Positions 16,270 to 23,921 are shown, numbered from the stretch's first letter. The stretch: DNA of 42,332 nucleotides from Candidatus Aenigmatarchaeota archaeon (GCA_016193585.1 JACPRW010000007.1:1-42332); one strand, 5' to 3'. Numbers and translations: made by a program. Notes: generated from the letters alone by a model not told the origin.

Positions 16270-16796
16270 CGGGAACGGGTCTCGATGACCTTTTTCCCCT
16301 TTTCCTGCGGCACAATCCTGAGCTTCGCGCCCCTGAACCGTTTGCTGAGCTCCTTTCCCTTGTGATACTCATGAAGGAATACGGCGAGCGCAGCGACCTC
16401 GCTGTGCGGCTGGCTCGTCACCGAAACGTTGAAATCGGCGAGCTGGTAGATTTCAGGCGGTACCTTCTCGCTGCCGACCACCACGAGCAGCTTTTTCCTC
16501 TTTCTAATTATTCGCATCGCCTTCTGGACCGGCGTGCCGTACATCGTCAGATGGACGACCGTGAAGCCTTTTTTCTTGTGCGCGAGCAAGGATTTTTTCC
16601 ACTGCCCCTCGTAGTGTACGTCGAAAGGGCCGCCCCACCGCTCGGCGACGCCGCCGATGCTTTCCATGAGCTTTGCGTCATGCTCGCCCGAGAAAATTAT
16701 CCGGCGCGCGCCGAATGCACGGGCAACGAGGCCGCAGTGCGTGCTGAGGCGCTCGTCCCGTTCGTAGCGGTGGCCGATGCGCAGTATAATGATCAT
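16257..16796 (-). CDS. trm56: tRNA (cytidine56-2'-O)-methyltransferase aTrm56
   Basis: SPOUT-class methyltransferase that modifies C56 in the T-loop of archaeal tRNAs. 179 residues. Characteristic N-terminus IILRIGHRYERDERLSTHCGLVARAFGA, middle VHLTMYGTPVQ, and SAM-knot region LLVVVGSEKVPPEIYQLADFNVSVTSQPHSEVAALAVFL. Only archaea have this protein, which supports the assignment of the window. Confidence 0.94.
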   Translation of the reverse strand: MIIILRIGHRYERDERLSTHCGLVARAFGARRIIFSGEHDAKLMESIGGVAERWGGPFDVHYEGQWKKSLLAHKKKGFTVVHLTMYGTPVQKAMRIIRKRKKLLVVVGSEKVPPEIYQLADFNVSVTSQPHSEVAALAVFLHEYHKGKELSKRFRGAKLRIVPQEKGKKVIETRSRKRA

Positions 16797-17014
16797 GAAA
16801 ATAATAATTCGACAGACTATAAAAGCTGCACTTTTTTAGTCACTCTTCGACGGATTTTTACATTTGAAAAACACGCTTCTACGCTAATGAAGACTTTATA
16901 CGACATTACTATCACCATACGTATCTTATCTTCAGATTAATTTATTGACAAAAAATACGAGCTTGTCAGAAGGGTTGAATTTGTCTTTAAACTAATGTAG
17001 ATCTATCCAATAAT

Positions 17015-17728
17015 ATGCCTACTATAACTAGGGGTCCACATCGTACAATTAAGGCATTTTTAATTGTGTTTCTCCTTTATCGTCTTGGAAAAAGGTTTGC
17101 ACAAAGAGATCTTTCTTCGATTGTAAGGAAAAAATGGAATTTGAGAAACAATAGATCTATAAAACGTCATCTAGGAGATTTGGTCAACAAACGATTCCTT
17201 CTAGTCAACCAAGAAACAGAACAATATTGGCTTCCAAAGAAAATTCTGACGGTAGATTATGCACGACAACTTTTACATTATTTTGAAGAAACCAGAACAA
17301 ATAATCCAGAACCTTTCAGAGGATTGATACCTGGAAAGCCAAACGCATATTTTAACTGGGATGGACCACTTGACGGAACATCCGCAGATCAGTATGGACT
17401 TATTCGGGATGCTCTCTGGAACAATTTCCCCCAATCTATAAGAGACAAAATACGAAAGCAACGACTTACGGAATTTGAAAGGATAGAAGAAAAGTTTAAT
17501 AAAGAAAGAGAAATCGCTACTGCAATCTGGCTTATTCAAGAAAGCATAATAAGATCACACGCTAGAAATTCCCCTATCCCTAAATTGACAAAAAAAGATC
17601 TATGTCAAAATTACCAGTTACTTGAGATGCTAAAGAAGAGAAAAATGATACGTCGAGATCTTAAGCCCCTCGTTGAATATTTACTTCTTGAATTAAGAAT
17701 AATGATTACCAAAAAATATTGGCCTTAG
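17015..17728 (+). CDS. Uncharacterised AT-rich protein with probable N-terminal winged helix
   Basis: 237 residues. Residues 10-75 (FLIVFLLYRLGKRFAQRDL, then RSIKRHLGDLVNKRFLL and a YWLPKK strand) look like a winged helix-turn-helix; the rest is helical and unrecognised. Its base use is clearly more AT-rich than the neighbours, suggesting acquisition. The upstream 218 nt (16797-17014) are AT-rich and contain no gene that I can see. Confidence 0.6.
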   Translation: MPTITRGPHRTIKAFLIVFLLYRLGKRFAQRDLSSIVRKKWNLRNNRSIKRHLGDLVNKRFLLVNQETEQYWLPKKILTVDYARQLLHYFEETRTNNPEPFRGLIPGKPNAYFNWDGPLDGTSADQYGLIRDALWNNFPQSIRDKIRKQRLTEFERIEEKFNKEREIATAIWLIQESIIRSHARNSPIPKLTKKDLCQNYQLLEMLKKRKMIRRDLKPLVEYLLLELRIMITKKYWP

Positions 17729-17757
17729 AAGAGATATATGCCGTCGCTTATCCCATT

Positions 17758-18126
17758 CTATTTCAGGAATTCCTTGTACATCTTCTCGACGTTCTTCCTG
17801 CAGACGTAGTCGTGCTGGCGGAAGCCGCCTTTCATGCGTTCCGGTATGTGCATGAGCTCGTGGATGACGGTTTTCGCCTGCTCGTCCGGCGGGAGCCTGT
17901 CGAACTGCTCGGCGATTACCTCTATGGCGTAATGCGCCTTGACGCCGAGCGCAAGCTGCATGACTCGGGGAAGCGCGTGGCATCGGGCGAGCGTCCGGCG
18001 CGCTTTCGAGCCGGTGCTTCTGATGCAGGCGATGCGCGTCATGTCGTGCCTGAGCTGCAGCTTCTGTGCGATGCCGCGAACGCGCAATTCCAATGCCTCG
18101 TCCCGTTCGTACCGTATCATGGGCAT
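17758..18126 (-). CDS. Putative small zinc metallopeptidase (HExxH)
   Basis: 122 residues. TVIHELMHIPERMKGGFRQHDY supplies the HExxH zinc site (H89, E90, H93) and a third ligand candidate H105. This pattern matches a small archaeal/phage metallopeptidase group with SprT-like layout. Substrate unknown. It follows the HAD gene by 6 nt and is probably in the same transcript. Confidence 0.78.
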   Translation of the reverse strand: MPMIRYERDEALELRVRGIAQKLQLRHDMTRIACIRSTGSKARRTLARCHALPRVMQLALGVKAHYAIEVIAEQFDRLPPDEQAKTVIHELMHIPERMKGGFRQHDYVCRKNVEKMYKEFLK

Positions 18127-18132
18127 GACCTG

Positions 18133-18795
18133 CTAGAGTGCGAGCAGTTGCTCAGCCTTCAGGCTCGCAAGGCTTTCCACGACCATAAGCGCCTTGGGGA
18201 ATTCCTGCCCTTTCATGTATTTGTTGGGGGCGACAATGCACCTGAGACCTGCTGCCTGCGCAGCCTGGAAGCCCGCAAGCGAGTCCTCGACAGCGATGCA
18301 GCTGGCCGCCTTCAGGCCGAGCTTTTTCAGCACAAGGAGATAGACGTCCGGAGCAGGCTTTATTTCCCTGACTTCGTCGCCTGTTGCCAGCGCGTCGAAC
18401 GCGCTGCCGAGCTTGAGGAATTTGAGCGTCATGAGCACCGAAGGCCTCACGGAGTTCGTTGCAAGCCCGAGCTTCGCCTTCCCGCGCAGCCCGGCGATGA
18501 GTTGCTGCGCGCCCTTCGCCGGCCTCACACCCGCTAGGAGCTTCATGTAGCGCTCCCGCTTCTTCCTTACCAGCGCGTCGTTGCTGTCGAGGCGGCCGAA
18601 CGTCTGTAAAATATACTCGGCTGTTTTTTCCCCTCCCTTGCCGACCACGCGCACGAAGTTGTCCAAGGTGAAGTCCACGCGGTATTCCCTGAGCGTCTCT
18701 TTCCACGCGCGGTAGTGCAGCGGCTCGGTGTCCGCGATGGTGCCGTCCAGGTCGAAAATAACTCCGTGTACGATATGCTCCACCTTGCTGTACAT
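18133..18795 (-). CDS. HAD-superfamily phosphatase (beta-phosphoglucomutase-like subfamily)
   Basis: Motif I GVIFDLDGTIADTEP (nucleophile Asp), motif II ATNSVRPS, Lys in REIKPAPDVYLL and motif III CIAVEDSLAGFQAA, with a helical cap: a haloacid dehalogenase hydrolase. Substrate not deducible. The frame stays open upstream to 18912, but that stretch is the tRNA-Gln gene. The first plausible start, ATG 18795-18793, begins on the last base of the tRNA; GTG 18783 is an alternative. Confidence 0.88.
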   Translation of the reverse strand: MYSKVEHIVHGVIFDLDGTIADTEPLHYRAWKETLREYRVDFTLDNFVRVVGKGGEKTAEYILQTFGRLDSNDALVRKKRERYMKLLAGVRPAKGAQQLIAGLRGKAKLGLATNSVRPSVLMTLKFLKLGSAFDALATGDEVREIKPAPDVYLLVLKKLGLKAASCIAVEDSLAGFQAAQAAGLRCIVAPNKYMKGQEFPKALMVVESLASLKAEQLLAL

Positions 18796-18946
18796 AGCCC
18801 CAGCAGGACTTTCGGCTCGCTGCGCGTGTTCAGCAGAGCGTTCGAACCTGCGTCCGAAGCTTTCTTCAGGGGTTGCCGGAGGCATCGGAACTCGCTGGGG
18901 TTCCGATTCCAAAGGCTTCTATGCTTGGCCACTACACCATGGGGCT
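18795..18946 (-). tRNA. tRNA-Gln (UUG) with two introns, at 37/38 and 59/60
   Basis: Exons 18946-18909, 18861-18841 and 18808-18795 join to a 73-nt tRNA in which every stem pairs: acceptor AGCCCCA/TGGGGCT, anticodon stem GAAGC/GCTTC with loop CTTTGGA (anticodon UUG), T-stem GCAGG/CCTGC with loop TTCGAAT, discriminator A, no encoded CCA. Intron 1 (18908-18862, 47 nt) has central helix CTTT/GAAG with bulges GG^A and AA^A. Intron 2 (18840-18809, 32 nt) has a strict bulge-helix-bulge: central helix TTCG/CGAA, bulges AA^C and AG^T, inner helix GCTC/GAGC. Archaeal splicing endonuclease would remove both. Confidence 0.96.
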
Positions 18947-18953
18947 AATTGCT

Positions 18954-19050
18954 TATAGTGAAACCAGTAAATAATCTGGATATATTACAACTGGTTTCAC
19001 GTATAGCTCACAAGGAAATAATATCATGTTTGTCCCCTTGTAGAGCTATA
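18954..19050. repeat. TATA-palindrome elements, copies 4 and 5, between tRNA-Gln and the YbaK-like gene
   Basis: Copy 4: GTGAAACCAGT (18958-18968) pairs perfectly with ACTGGTTTCAC (18990-19000); loop AAATAATCTGG... Copy 5: TATAGCTC-ACAAGG (19002-19015) pairs with CCTTGT-A-GAGCTATA (19036-19050) with one bulged A; loop AAATAATATCATG... The right end CTATAAAAG (19046-19054) is a TATA box about 27 nt before the ATG at 19077, which predicts an almost leaderless mRNA. Confidence 0.8.
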
Positions 19051-19076
19051 AAAGAATAAGTTACAAGGTTTAAATA

Positions 19077-19544
19077 ATGCTCGACCCTTTCAGGGACTTT
19101 CTGGAAAAAAACAGCATCTGGCACGAGTTTCTGGAGAAGGAGGATACGCGCAGCGTGGCGAAGGCATCGAACGCGAGCGGCATCGACTCTGGAAGCATCG
19201 TCAAGAGCCTCGTCTTCCTGGCAGACGGCGAGCGGTGCCTGATACTATTACAAGGCAGCAGAACGGTGGACAGGAAAAAGGTAAGGAAATTGCTCCGTGC
19301 AGAAAACATCGCGCTCGCATCCCCCGGACAGGTGCTCGAGGCGACCGGCTACGAGGTGGGCGCGGTGCCGCCGGTTGGTCATGCGACAAAGTTACGGTGT
19401 ATTCTCGACACACGGGCAGCGCGCCTGCATGACGCTTGGGCAGGCGGCGGCACAAAGACGAGGCTCGTGCGCCTGCACATGCAGGATATCGTCAGGCTCA
19501 CGGGACCGCGGATTGCTGACGTGAGCGAGGAAGCTAGTCATTGA
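19077..19544 (+). CDS. YbaK/ProX-type aminoacyl-tRNA deacylase
   Basis: 155 residues of the Cys-tRNA-Pro/Ala-tRNA-Pro editing family, which hydrolyses mischarged tRNA in trans. Signature SGSIVKSLVFLADGERCLILLQGS carries the conserved lysine, followed by GYEVGAVPPVGH, where the family has a G-x-x-S/P-P-G-H substrate loop. Specificity cannot be told. Convergent with and overlapping the small gene at 19534 by 11 nt. Confidence 0.88.
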   Translation: MLDPFRDFLEKNSIWHEFLEKEDTRSVAKASNASGIDSGSIVKSLVFLADGERCLILLQGSRTVDRKKVRKLLRAENIALASPGQVLEATGYEVGAVPPVGHATKLRCILDTRAARLHDAWAGGGTKTRLVRLHMQDIVRLTGPRIADVSEEASH

Positions 19545-19920
19545 GCATCCGCAGCACGCATATGCCCTGCGCTGCCCTGAGAAGAACCTTCAGTTTATGG
19601 TACCTGATTTCTGCATCCTTTTTTCTTTTGGCTGAGGTTATGTCAGCGACGAGTCTTTCGGTCAGGGCTTTTATCTGCTCTGCGTGGGGCTTTTCTCCTT
19701 TGAGGTCGCATTCGAGCGCGAATTTTTTCGCGATGAGAAGGTTGTAGACGCATTCCTCGAAATGCCTGCAGCGTAAATCCTCGGATGACTTGAGAAGGTA
19801 GGTGTACAGCCTCAGGTAGAATATTGTCCTCTTCTCAGCCTTTCGTCTGGCAACCAGCAGGTCTGCAAGCGTTTCCAGCCCGGCAAGTCCTTTCAGCGAG
19901 ATGATGTTTTTAAATTTCAT
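19534..19920 (-). CDS. Uncharacterised small helical protein, last gene of a ligase operon
   Basis: 128 residues from the ATG at 19920, all helical and basic (KRTIFYLRLYTYLLKSSEDLR, AKKFALECDLKGEK). The start overlaps the end of the amidohydrolase gene by 11 nt, so coupling is likely. No family recognised. A longer reading to 19959 would overlap the amidohydrolase further and is less likely. Confidence 0.6.
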   Translation of the reverse strand: MKFKNIISLKGLAGLETLADLLVARRKAEKRTIFYLRLYTYLLKSSEDLRCRHFEECVYNLLIAKKFALECDLKGEKPHAEQIKALTERLVADITSAKRKKDAEIRYHKLKVLLRAAQGICVLRMLND

Positions 19921-20716
19921 ACAACCACTTCCCAAGGTTTCCTGAGAGTATGTCTCCAAGGTCGCGCATCGTGATGTTCAGCATGCTCGATACATGAACA
20001 AGGGACTCAAGTGCATATTCGCAGCTTACGTACGGCTCGTCGGAGCCGAAGACGATGCTTTTTCTGTTTACCTTGTCGATGAGCGTGTAAAGGTCGAATA
20101 TGCTGATGGCGGACAGTTCAAAGAGCACGTATTTCGAATTCGCCAGCTTTTCTATTGTTTTGTTGACATCGATGAACGCCGCGTGCCCGAGCATGAGCTT
20201 GAGTTTCGGGTGCTCTTTCACCAGCTTTTCAAGATCGCCGGATATCTCGTTCAGCCCGTGCCCCGTGTGCACGAGGACCGGAAGGCTATGCTGTTCCGCT
20301 GCGGCGTATATTTCCATCGCTTCCGGCGACGCTATACCGAATTGTTGCGATATGGGGTGCAGCTTTATTCCCATGAATCCCTGGAGAATGCGCCTGCCGA
20401 ACTCGCGCTTCCAGTTTCCGTGCGGGTTGAGCCTGAAGAAGGGCACTATACGCGTCGGATGAGCCTTAAAAGCCCGGTATACGGCACTGTTCGGTTTCGT
20501 GAAGTCGTGGTCGCGCGGGTCGTTCAGAGGGAACGTGACGAATTTCTGTACGCGGCACTTGTCCATGTCCTTAAGCAGGCTTGCCAGCGAGAACCGCGTG
20601 CCGTCTTTGTCGGTTCCGATATGCGTGTGCGCATCCCATACGTCGAACTGGTCGAAAACCCACGTGGCCAGCTCGAATCTTTTCCCACCGACAAAATACG
20701 TCGACCATGAGGACAT
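19910..20716 (-). CDS. Amidohydrolase-2-like TIM-barrel hydrolase
   Basis: 268 residues from ATG 20716; an upstream frame to 20767 overlaps the ATP-grasp gene and is not needed. Metal motif WDAHTHIG (HxH on strand 1), GIKLHPISQQFG, LPVLVHTGHG, LMLGHAAF and the strand-8 Asp in IVFGSDEPY fit the COG2159 amidohydrolase group, which contains decarboxylases and hydrolases. It starts 5 nt after the ATP-grasp stop. Substrate unknown, probably linked to the neighbouring ligases. Confidence 0.82.
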   Translation of the reverse strand: MSSWSTYFVGGKRFELATWVFDQFDVWDAHTHIGTDKDGTRFSLASLLKDMDKCRVQKFVTFPLNDPRDHDFTKPNSAVYRAFKAHPTRIVPFFRLNPHGNWKREFGRRILQGFMGIKLHPISQQFGIASPEAMEIYAAAEQHSLPVLVHTGHGLNEISGDLEKLVKEHPKLKLMLGHAAFIDVNKTIEKLANSKYVLFELSAISIFDLYTLIDKVNRKSIVFGSDEPYVSCEYALESLVHVSSMLNITMRDLGDILSGNLGKWLYEI

Positions 20717-20721
20717 TGGTA

Positions 20722-21651
20722 TCAGTTCTCCAGGACCGATTGTATGCTGCCCAGCAGCCTTCTGCACAGTTCATCGTACACAGGTTTCATCCCCTCAAAT
20801 TCATAGTAGGAGACAAGCGTGACATGGGCATTCAGTTCAGCAATCCACGGTACCTGGTGCCGGTCCAGGAGGAAATCAATCGAGTAGAGTCTGGGTTTGC
20901 AGGCGGCAAATCGTTTGTCGACCTCACTGCATATCTTCCGCACGCGATACGGAAGGCGGGGGATGCGCACCGCGCTTCCTCCTCGGGATATGTTGCTGAT
21001 GAATCCGTGGCGGGGGACACGCAGGTAAAAATCGGCGACCCTCCCATCAAGCATGACGACGCGCAGGTCGTGCACGCCGTGATACATTCCCCGCATGCCA
21101 GCAGAAGTGTCGATAAATTCCTGCGCTAGAGCGCCGCGAGGCAGGCTCCTGAGTCGTTCTTTGCTCACCACGCGTACTCCTCTTCCGCCGAAGCCGAAGC
21201 GGGGTTTCACCACAACGGTAGGGCTTCGTATGGCGCGGAGATCGCGGTAACGGAGGCAGGTGGCTGGCATGAAGCGGGAGAACAGGGCATGCGTGCGGCG
21301 CTTGTCGGTGCAGGCGCCCTCGATGAAGGGGTGGTTCACGAGCGGCAATGTTCTGTTCAGCGAATTGCGCAGCCTTCTCATGAACGTGCGATGGGCGTCC
21401 GAAAAGCTGAGGCAGCGGTCGAAGATAAAATCAACAGGGACGCTTCTTTCGACGCGTTCAGTGAGCAGGTTCCATGAAAGGGCAAGCTTGTTGCCCGCAT
21501 ACCAGCCGGGCTTTGCAACAGCCACCTTGAAGCCGCGTTCAGCAGCTATTTCAGAGAATTTCCTGTACGCTGCAAGGCTGTAGGGTGCGCTGAACGGGCG
21601 CTTCAGGAAAATGCCGTCCACATCGTTGTAGAGAATGCCAATGGTTGTCAT
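20722..21651 (-). CDS. ATP-grasp ligase (RimK/GshB-like)
   Basis: 309 residues. The ATP-binding core TVVVKPRFGFGGRGVRVV (glycine-rich loop), LAQEFIDTSAGMRG, HDLRVVMLDGRVADFYLRV and the metal-binding end YSIDFLLDRHQVPWIAELNAHV match ATP-grasp enzymes that form amide bonds between a carboxylate and an amine. It starts 9 nt after the GCS2-like ligase, suggesting consecutive ligation steps as in gshA-gshB pairs. The actual substrates are unknown. Confidence 0.82.
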   Translation of the reverse strand: MTTIGILYNDVDGIFLKRPFSAPYSLAAYRKFSEIAAERGFKVAVAKPGWYAGNKLALSWNLLTERVERSVPVDFIFDRCLSFSDAHRTFMRRLRNSLNRTLPLVNHPFIEGACTDKRRTHALFSRFMPATCLRYRDLRAIRSPTVVVKPRFGFGGRGVRVVSKERLRSLPRGALAQEFIDTSAGMRGMYHGVHDLRVVMLDGRVADFYLRVPRHGFISNISRGGSAVRIPRLPYRVRKICSEVDKRFAACKPRLYSIDFLLDRHQVPWIAELNAHVTLVSYYEFEGMKPVYDELCRRLLGSIQSVLEN

Positions 21652-21660
21652 GTTCTCGCC

Positions 21661-23037
21661 TCATTCATCGAGGCGGGCGATGAGCCTCCTCGTCCGTTCT
21701 ACATCCTCGCGCGTGCCTTCTGCAATCCTGAGCGCAAGCTCCGCGGCAGCGTGCTGCGGAATCTGGTCATGGTAGCCCATCCGCTTCGCCCGTGCAAGTA
21801 TTTCGTCCGAGACGGTGCGCTTTTTCTGCACCATGCCGTTGAGCAGGGAGGCGAATTTTTTGTGGTCTTTCGGCAGCGTTTTTCGTGCGAGCGCAATAAA
21901 CCGCGAGCAGTACCGCTGTATGAGAGGGCTGTCCATGCCGTACAGTACTGATTCGAGCTGCAGCACGTTGCTGACGTAGCTGTACGGGGGTATCAGTATT
22001 CTGCTTCCGGCACGTTTGAAAGGTTCCTGTATCGCGAGGTCGCTGTCGACGACATGCAGGTAGTTCTCATGCACGTCCTTGAGGACGTATTTCATGAGCG
22101 CGGCAAGCGATGCGGCGATTTCGAACCTGTTCATGTCCATGCCGCGCATCTCGAACGTGCCGAGAGGGTTTATCTTGACCGGAGACCAGTTAGTTTCGAG
22201 AACGGAACCGTAGAGCGCGAGCGCCCGCATGTTCACCTCAAGCTTCTTGACGAGCAGCGACCATTCGTTGAAGCGGTCCTCGATGAGGTGCATGACGTCG
22301 AGGAGCGTGTGCGTGTAGCGCGGCAGTCCGCCGAATTCCTGAAAGCCGGTATAGAGGCCCTCGACGCCGAAGATGCGGCTGCCGCGGTAGAACATCACGC
22401 GCGCGTCTTTCCCGTATCTCTGTCCCTGATAATACGGCGAGGACTGGGCGAGCGCAGTGAACGCCGGGTCGAGCGCGATGAGCAGATTATGGCCGCCGAC
22501 CATCGATTGGCTGAGCTTCGAGTTCAGGGACACCTTGAGGTGCCTGCTCAGGGAATCAAAGACGCCCCGCGGCAGGGTATAGTGGCAGTGCAAGCCGGCG
22601 CATCTGCCGGCTATCATAAACCGCTCCCTGCCGAATATCTTCTCCTTGATGCCGTACGCAGCTCCCCTCCGCATCGAGGGCGTGAAACTGCCGGGGTACG
22701 TGCCGCAGCAGTAGAGCGAATAGCCTTCTTTCTCCATGACGTCGAGCAGCTGTTCTGTCCTGTCGAGCATGTCGTGCATGGTGCCCGTAGCAACGCGCGA
22801 GGGGATGGCAGCTATCTCAAGCATGTTCTTCGCGCACTCCTTCTTGGCATGGCTGCCGGTTTTCCTGAGCATCTCGTCGGCAACGTGCGCGATGCGGCCT
22901 TTGTTGTCGAGAAGCAGAAATTCGGCCTCGAGTCCGACGAGGTGGTGTTTGAGGGTTTTTTTCTGCACCCCGAACGCAGCGTGGAGGCTATCCGCAACGT
23001 CCTTGAGGAACGGCGTTTTTTTAGCCTTCATAAACAA
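21661..23037 (-). CDS. Glutamate-cysteine ligase family 2 (GCS2)-like carboxylate-amine ligase
   Basis: 458 residues, first gene of a four-gene operon. HHLVGLEAEFLLLD at 35-48 is the metal/glutamate-binding entry motif of the glutamine-synthetase-fold ligases; AGLHCHYTLP and FEMRGMDMN are further active-site strands of the GCS2 group. Such enzymes make gamma-glutamyl peptides. Whether Glu and Cys are the substrates here cannot be read from sequence. The probable promoter lies in 23038-23130. Confidence 0.75.
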   Translation of the reverse strand: MFMKAKKTPFLKDVADSLHAAFGVQKKTLKHHLVGLEAEFLLLDNKGRIAHVADEMLRKTGSHAKKECAKNMLEIAAIPSRVATGTMHDMLDRTEQLLDVMEKEGYSLYCCGTYPGSFTPSMRRGAAYGIKEKIFGRERFMIAGRCAGLHCHYTLPRGVFDSLSRHLKVSLNSKLSQSMVGGHNLLIALDPAFTALAQSSPYYQGQRYGKDARVMFYRGSRIFGVEGLYTGFQEFGGLPRYTHTLLDVMHLIEDRFNEWSLLVKKLEVNMRALALYGSVLETNWSPVKINPLGTFEMRGMDMNRFEIAASLAALMKYVLKDVHENYLHVVDSDLAIQEPFKRAGSRILIPPYSYVSNVLQLESVLYGMDSPLIQRYCSRFIALARKTLPKDHKKFASLLNGMVQKKRTVSDEILARAKRMGYHDQIPQHAAAELALRIAEGTREDVERTRRLIARLDE

Positions 23038-23122
23038 ACTACCGCTCGATTGCTTTTAAGGTTCCTCTGTTCCTGCTTATTGTAGGAATCAAAAATCTCT
23101 GGAATCATTCCGGGACACCACG

Positions 23123-23131
23123 CTTAAATAA
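23123..23131 (+). promoter_or_regulatory. TATA box of the small HTH operon
   Basis: CTTAAATAA lies about 38-46 nt before the proposed TTG start at 23169 and would place transcription near 23155. Confidence 0.4.
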
Positions 23132-23168
23132 CGTGCTGTGCATGAGTTCGGTGATACTATGAGGCGAG

Positions 23169-23390
23169 TTGGTAGACCCACAGTGCAGCGCAGCTGATTC
23201 TTGCGGCAGCCTCAGCCATTCACCGAGGAAAGCAGGAAGGAAGCCGAAGCTTCTCGGAAAAGAGAAAGACGTGCTCTACTTTTACAGCTTAGGCCTTTCC
23301 GTGAGGATGATTGCCTCCGAACTCTGCGTTTCCCGTTCCTCGGTTCATAGGTTTCTGCAGAAATTCAAGCGCAAGGAGGTGAACAAATGA
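23169..23390 (+). CDS. Small helix-turn-helix DNA-binding protein
   Basis: 73 residues. GRKPKLLGKEKDVLYFYSLGLSVRMIASELCVSRSSVHRFLQKFKRK is a resolvase/Hin-like helix-turn-helix preceded by the usual GR-P basic arm. The start is uncertain: TTG 23169 with GAGGCGAG 1-8 nt before it. An ATG at 23159 is out of frame and reads MRRVGRPTVQRS then a stop, so a small frameshift near 23190 is possible. It overlaps the next gene in ATGA. Confidence 0.65.
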   Translation: MVDPQCSAADSCGSLSHSPRKAGRKPKLLGKEKDVLYFYSLGLSVRMIASELCVSRSSVHRFLQKFKRKEVNK

Positions 23391-23656
23391 GAAGTTACAG
23401 GGAACCGGGAAGGGTATTCTTTGGGGAGTCTGCTGCCGCCGAAAGAAACCGTTTGCTGTCATGCCTCAGGGGAGCACGGCTTCCAGAGCATGATATCAGT
23501 GCAATAGCTCTGGCATACCCTGTCGAGGAAGAGCATGTGCCTCTCTATAATAGGTGGAGAGTGCCAGCGCATGAGGAACTGTCGGTTGCAGCAGGAAGAA
23601 GCGAAGGTGATTACCATCCCGATATCCTTAACGGCATACTTTTGTACGAAGGCTGA
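23387..23656 (+). CDS. Uncharacterised small protein co-expressed with the HTH protein
   Basis: 89 residues, acidic, with no recognised motif. The ATG overlaps the HTH stop (ATGA) and AAGGAGGTG at 23374-23382 is a strong ribosome-binding site. The tight coupling to a small DNA-binding protein recalls toxin-antitoxin or regulator-effector pairs, but nothing in the sequence shows toxicity. Confidence 0.55.
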   Translation: MRSYREPGRVFFGESAAAERNRLLSCLRGARLPEHDISAIALAYPVEEEHVPLYNRWRVPAHEELSVAAGRSEGDYHPDILNGILLYEG

Positions 23657-23684
23657 AAGGCATTTTGTTTTTCTTTTACTTTTT

Positions 23685-23887
23685 TATAGCAATACAAGGA
23701 AATAAACACGATATGAGGAGAATCGAAGATTCTCCTGTACAGGTGGATTCATGGAATCCACCTTGTATTACTTCCTTGTTTGCTATCTGTGAAGAACCGA
23801 GGTTCTTCGAGATCCCAGAGAGCTCGGCTTTCCGGGGATAGGTGAAGCAAATGTATAATATCGGTATTATTTATTTGCTTCACTATA
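23685..23887. repeat. Composite hairpin array upstream of thrS (modules A, B, C)
   Basis: Module A: ATAGCAATACAAGGAA (23686-23701) pairs with 23772-23786; inside are two hairpins, GGAGAATC-GAA-GATTCTCC (23717-23735) and a 9-bp stem with loop ATG (23742-23762), joined by TGTACA. Module B: GAAGAACC-GA-GGTTCTTC (23791-23808) and CCCAGAGAGC-TCG-GCTTTCCGGG (23814-23836). Module C: GTGAAGCAAAT (23842-23852) with ATTTGCTTCAC (23873-23883), loop GTATAATATCGG... The right end CTATAAAG (23883-23890) is a TATA box about 35 nt before thrS. Residues 23693-23786 recur inverted at 42239-42332. Confidence 0.88.
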
Positions 23888-23921
23888 AAGATAGACATGC
23901 AAGAGGAAAAGAGGAATACCA

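Noticed and set aside
18796-18912. N-terminal extension of the HAD hydrolase
   Set aside because: This stretch is the tRNA-Gln gene with its introns; the HAD fold starts just before the DLDGT motif.
23685-23887. CRISPR array
   Set aside because: The repeats are palindromic hairpins with variable stems and short fixed linkers; there are no regularly spaced direct repeats with unique spacers and no cas genes.
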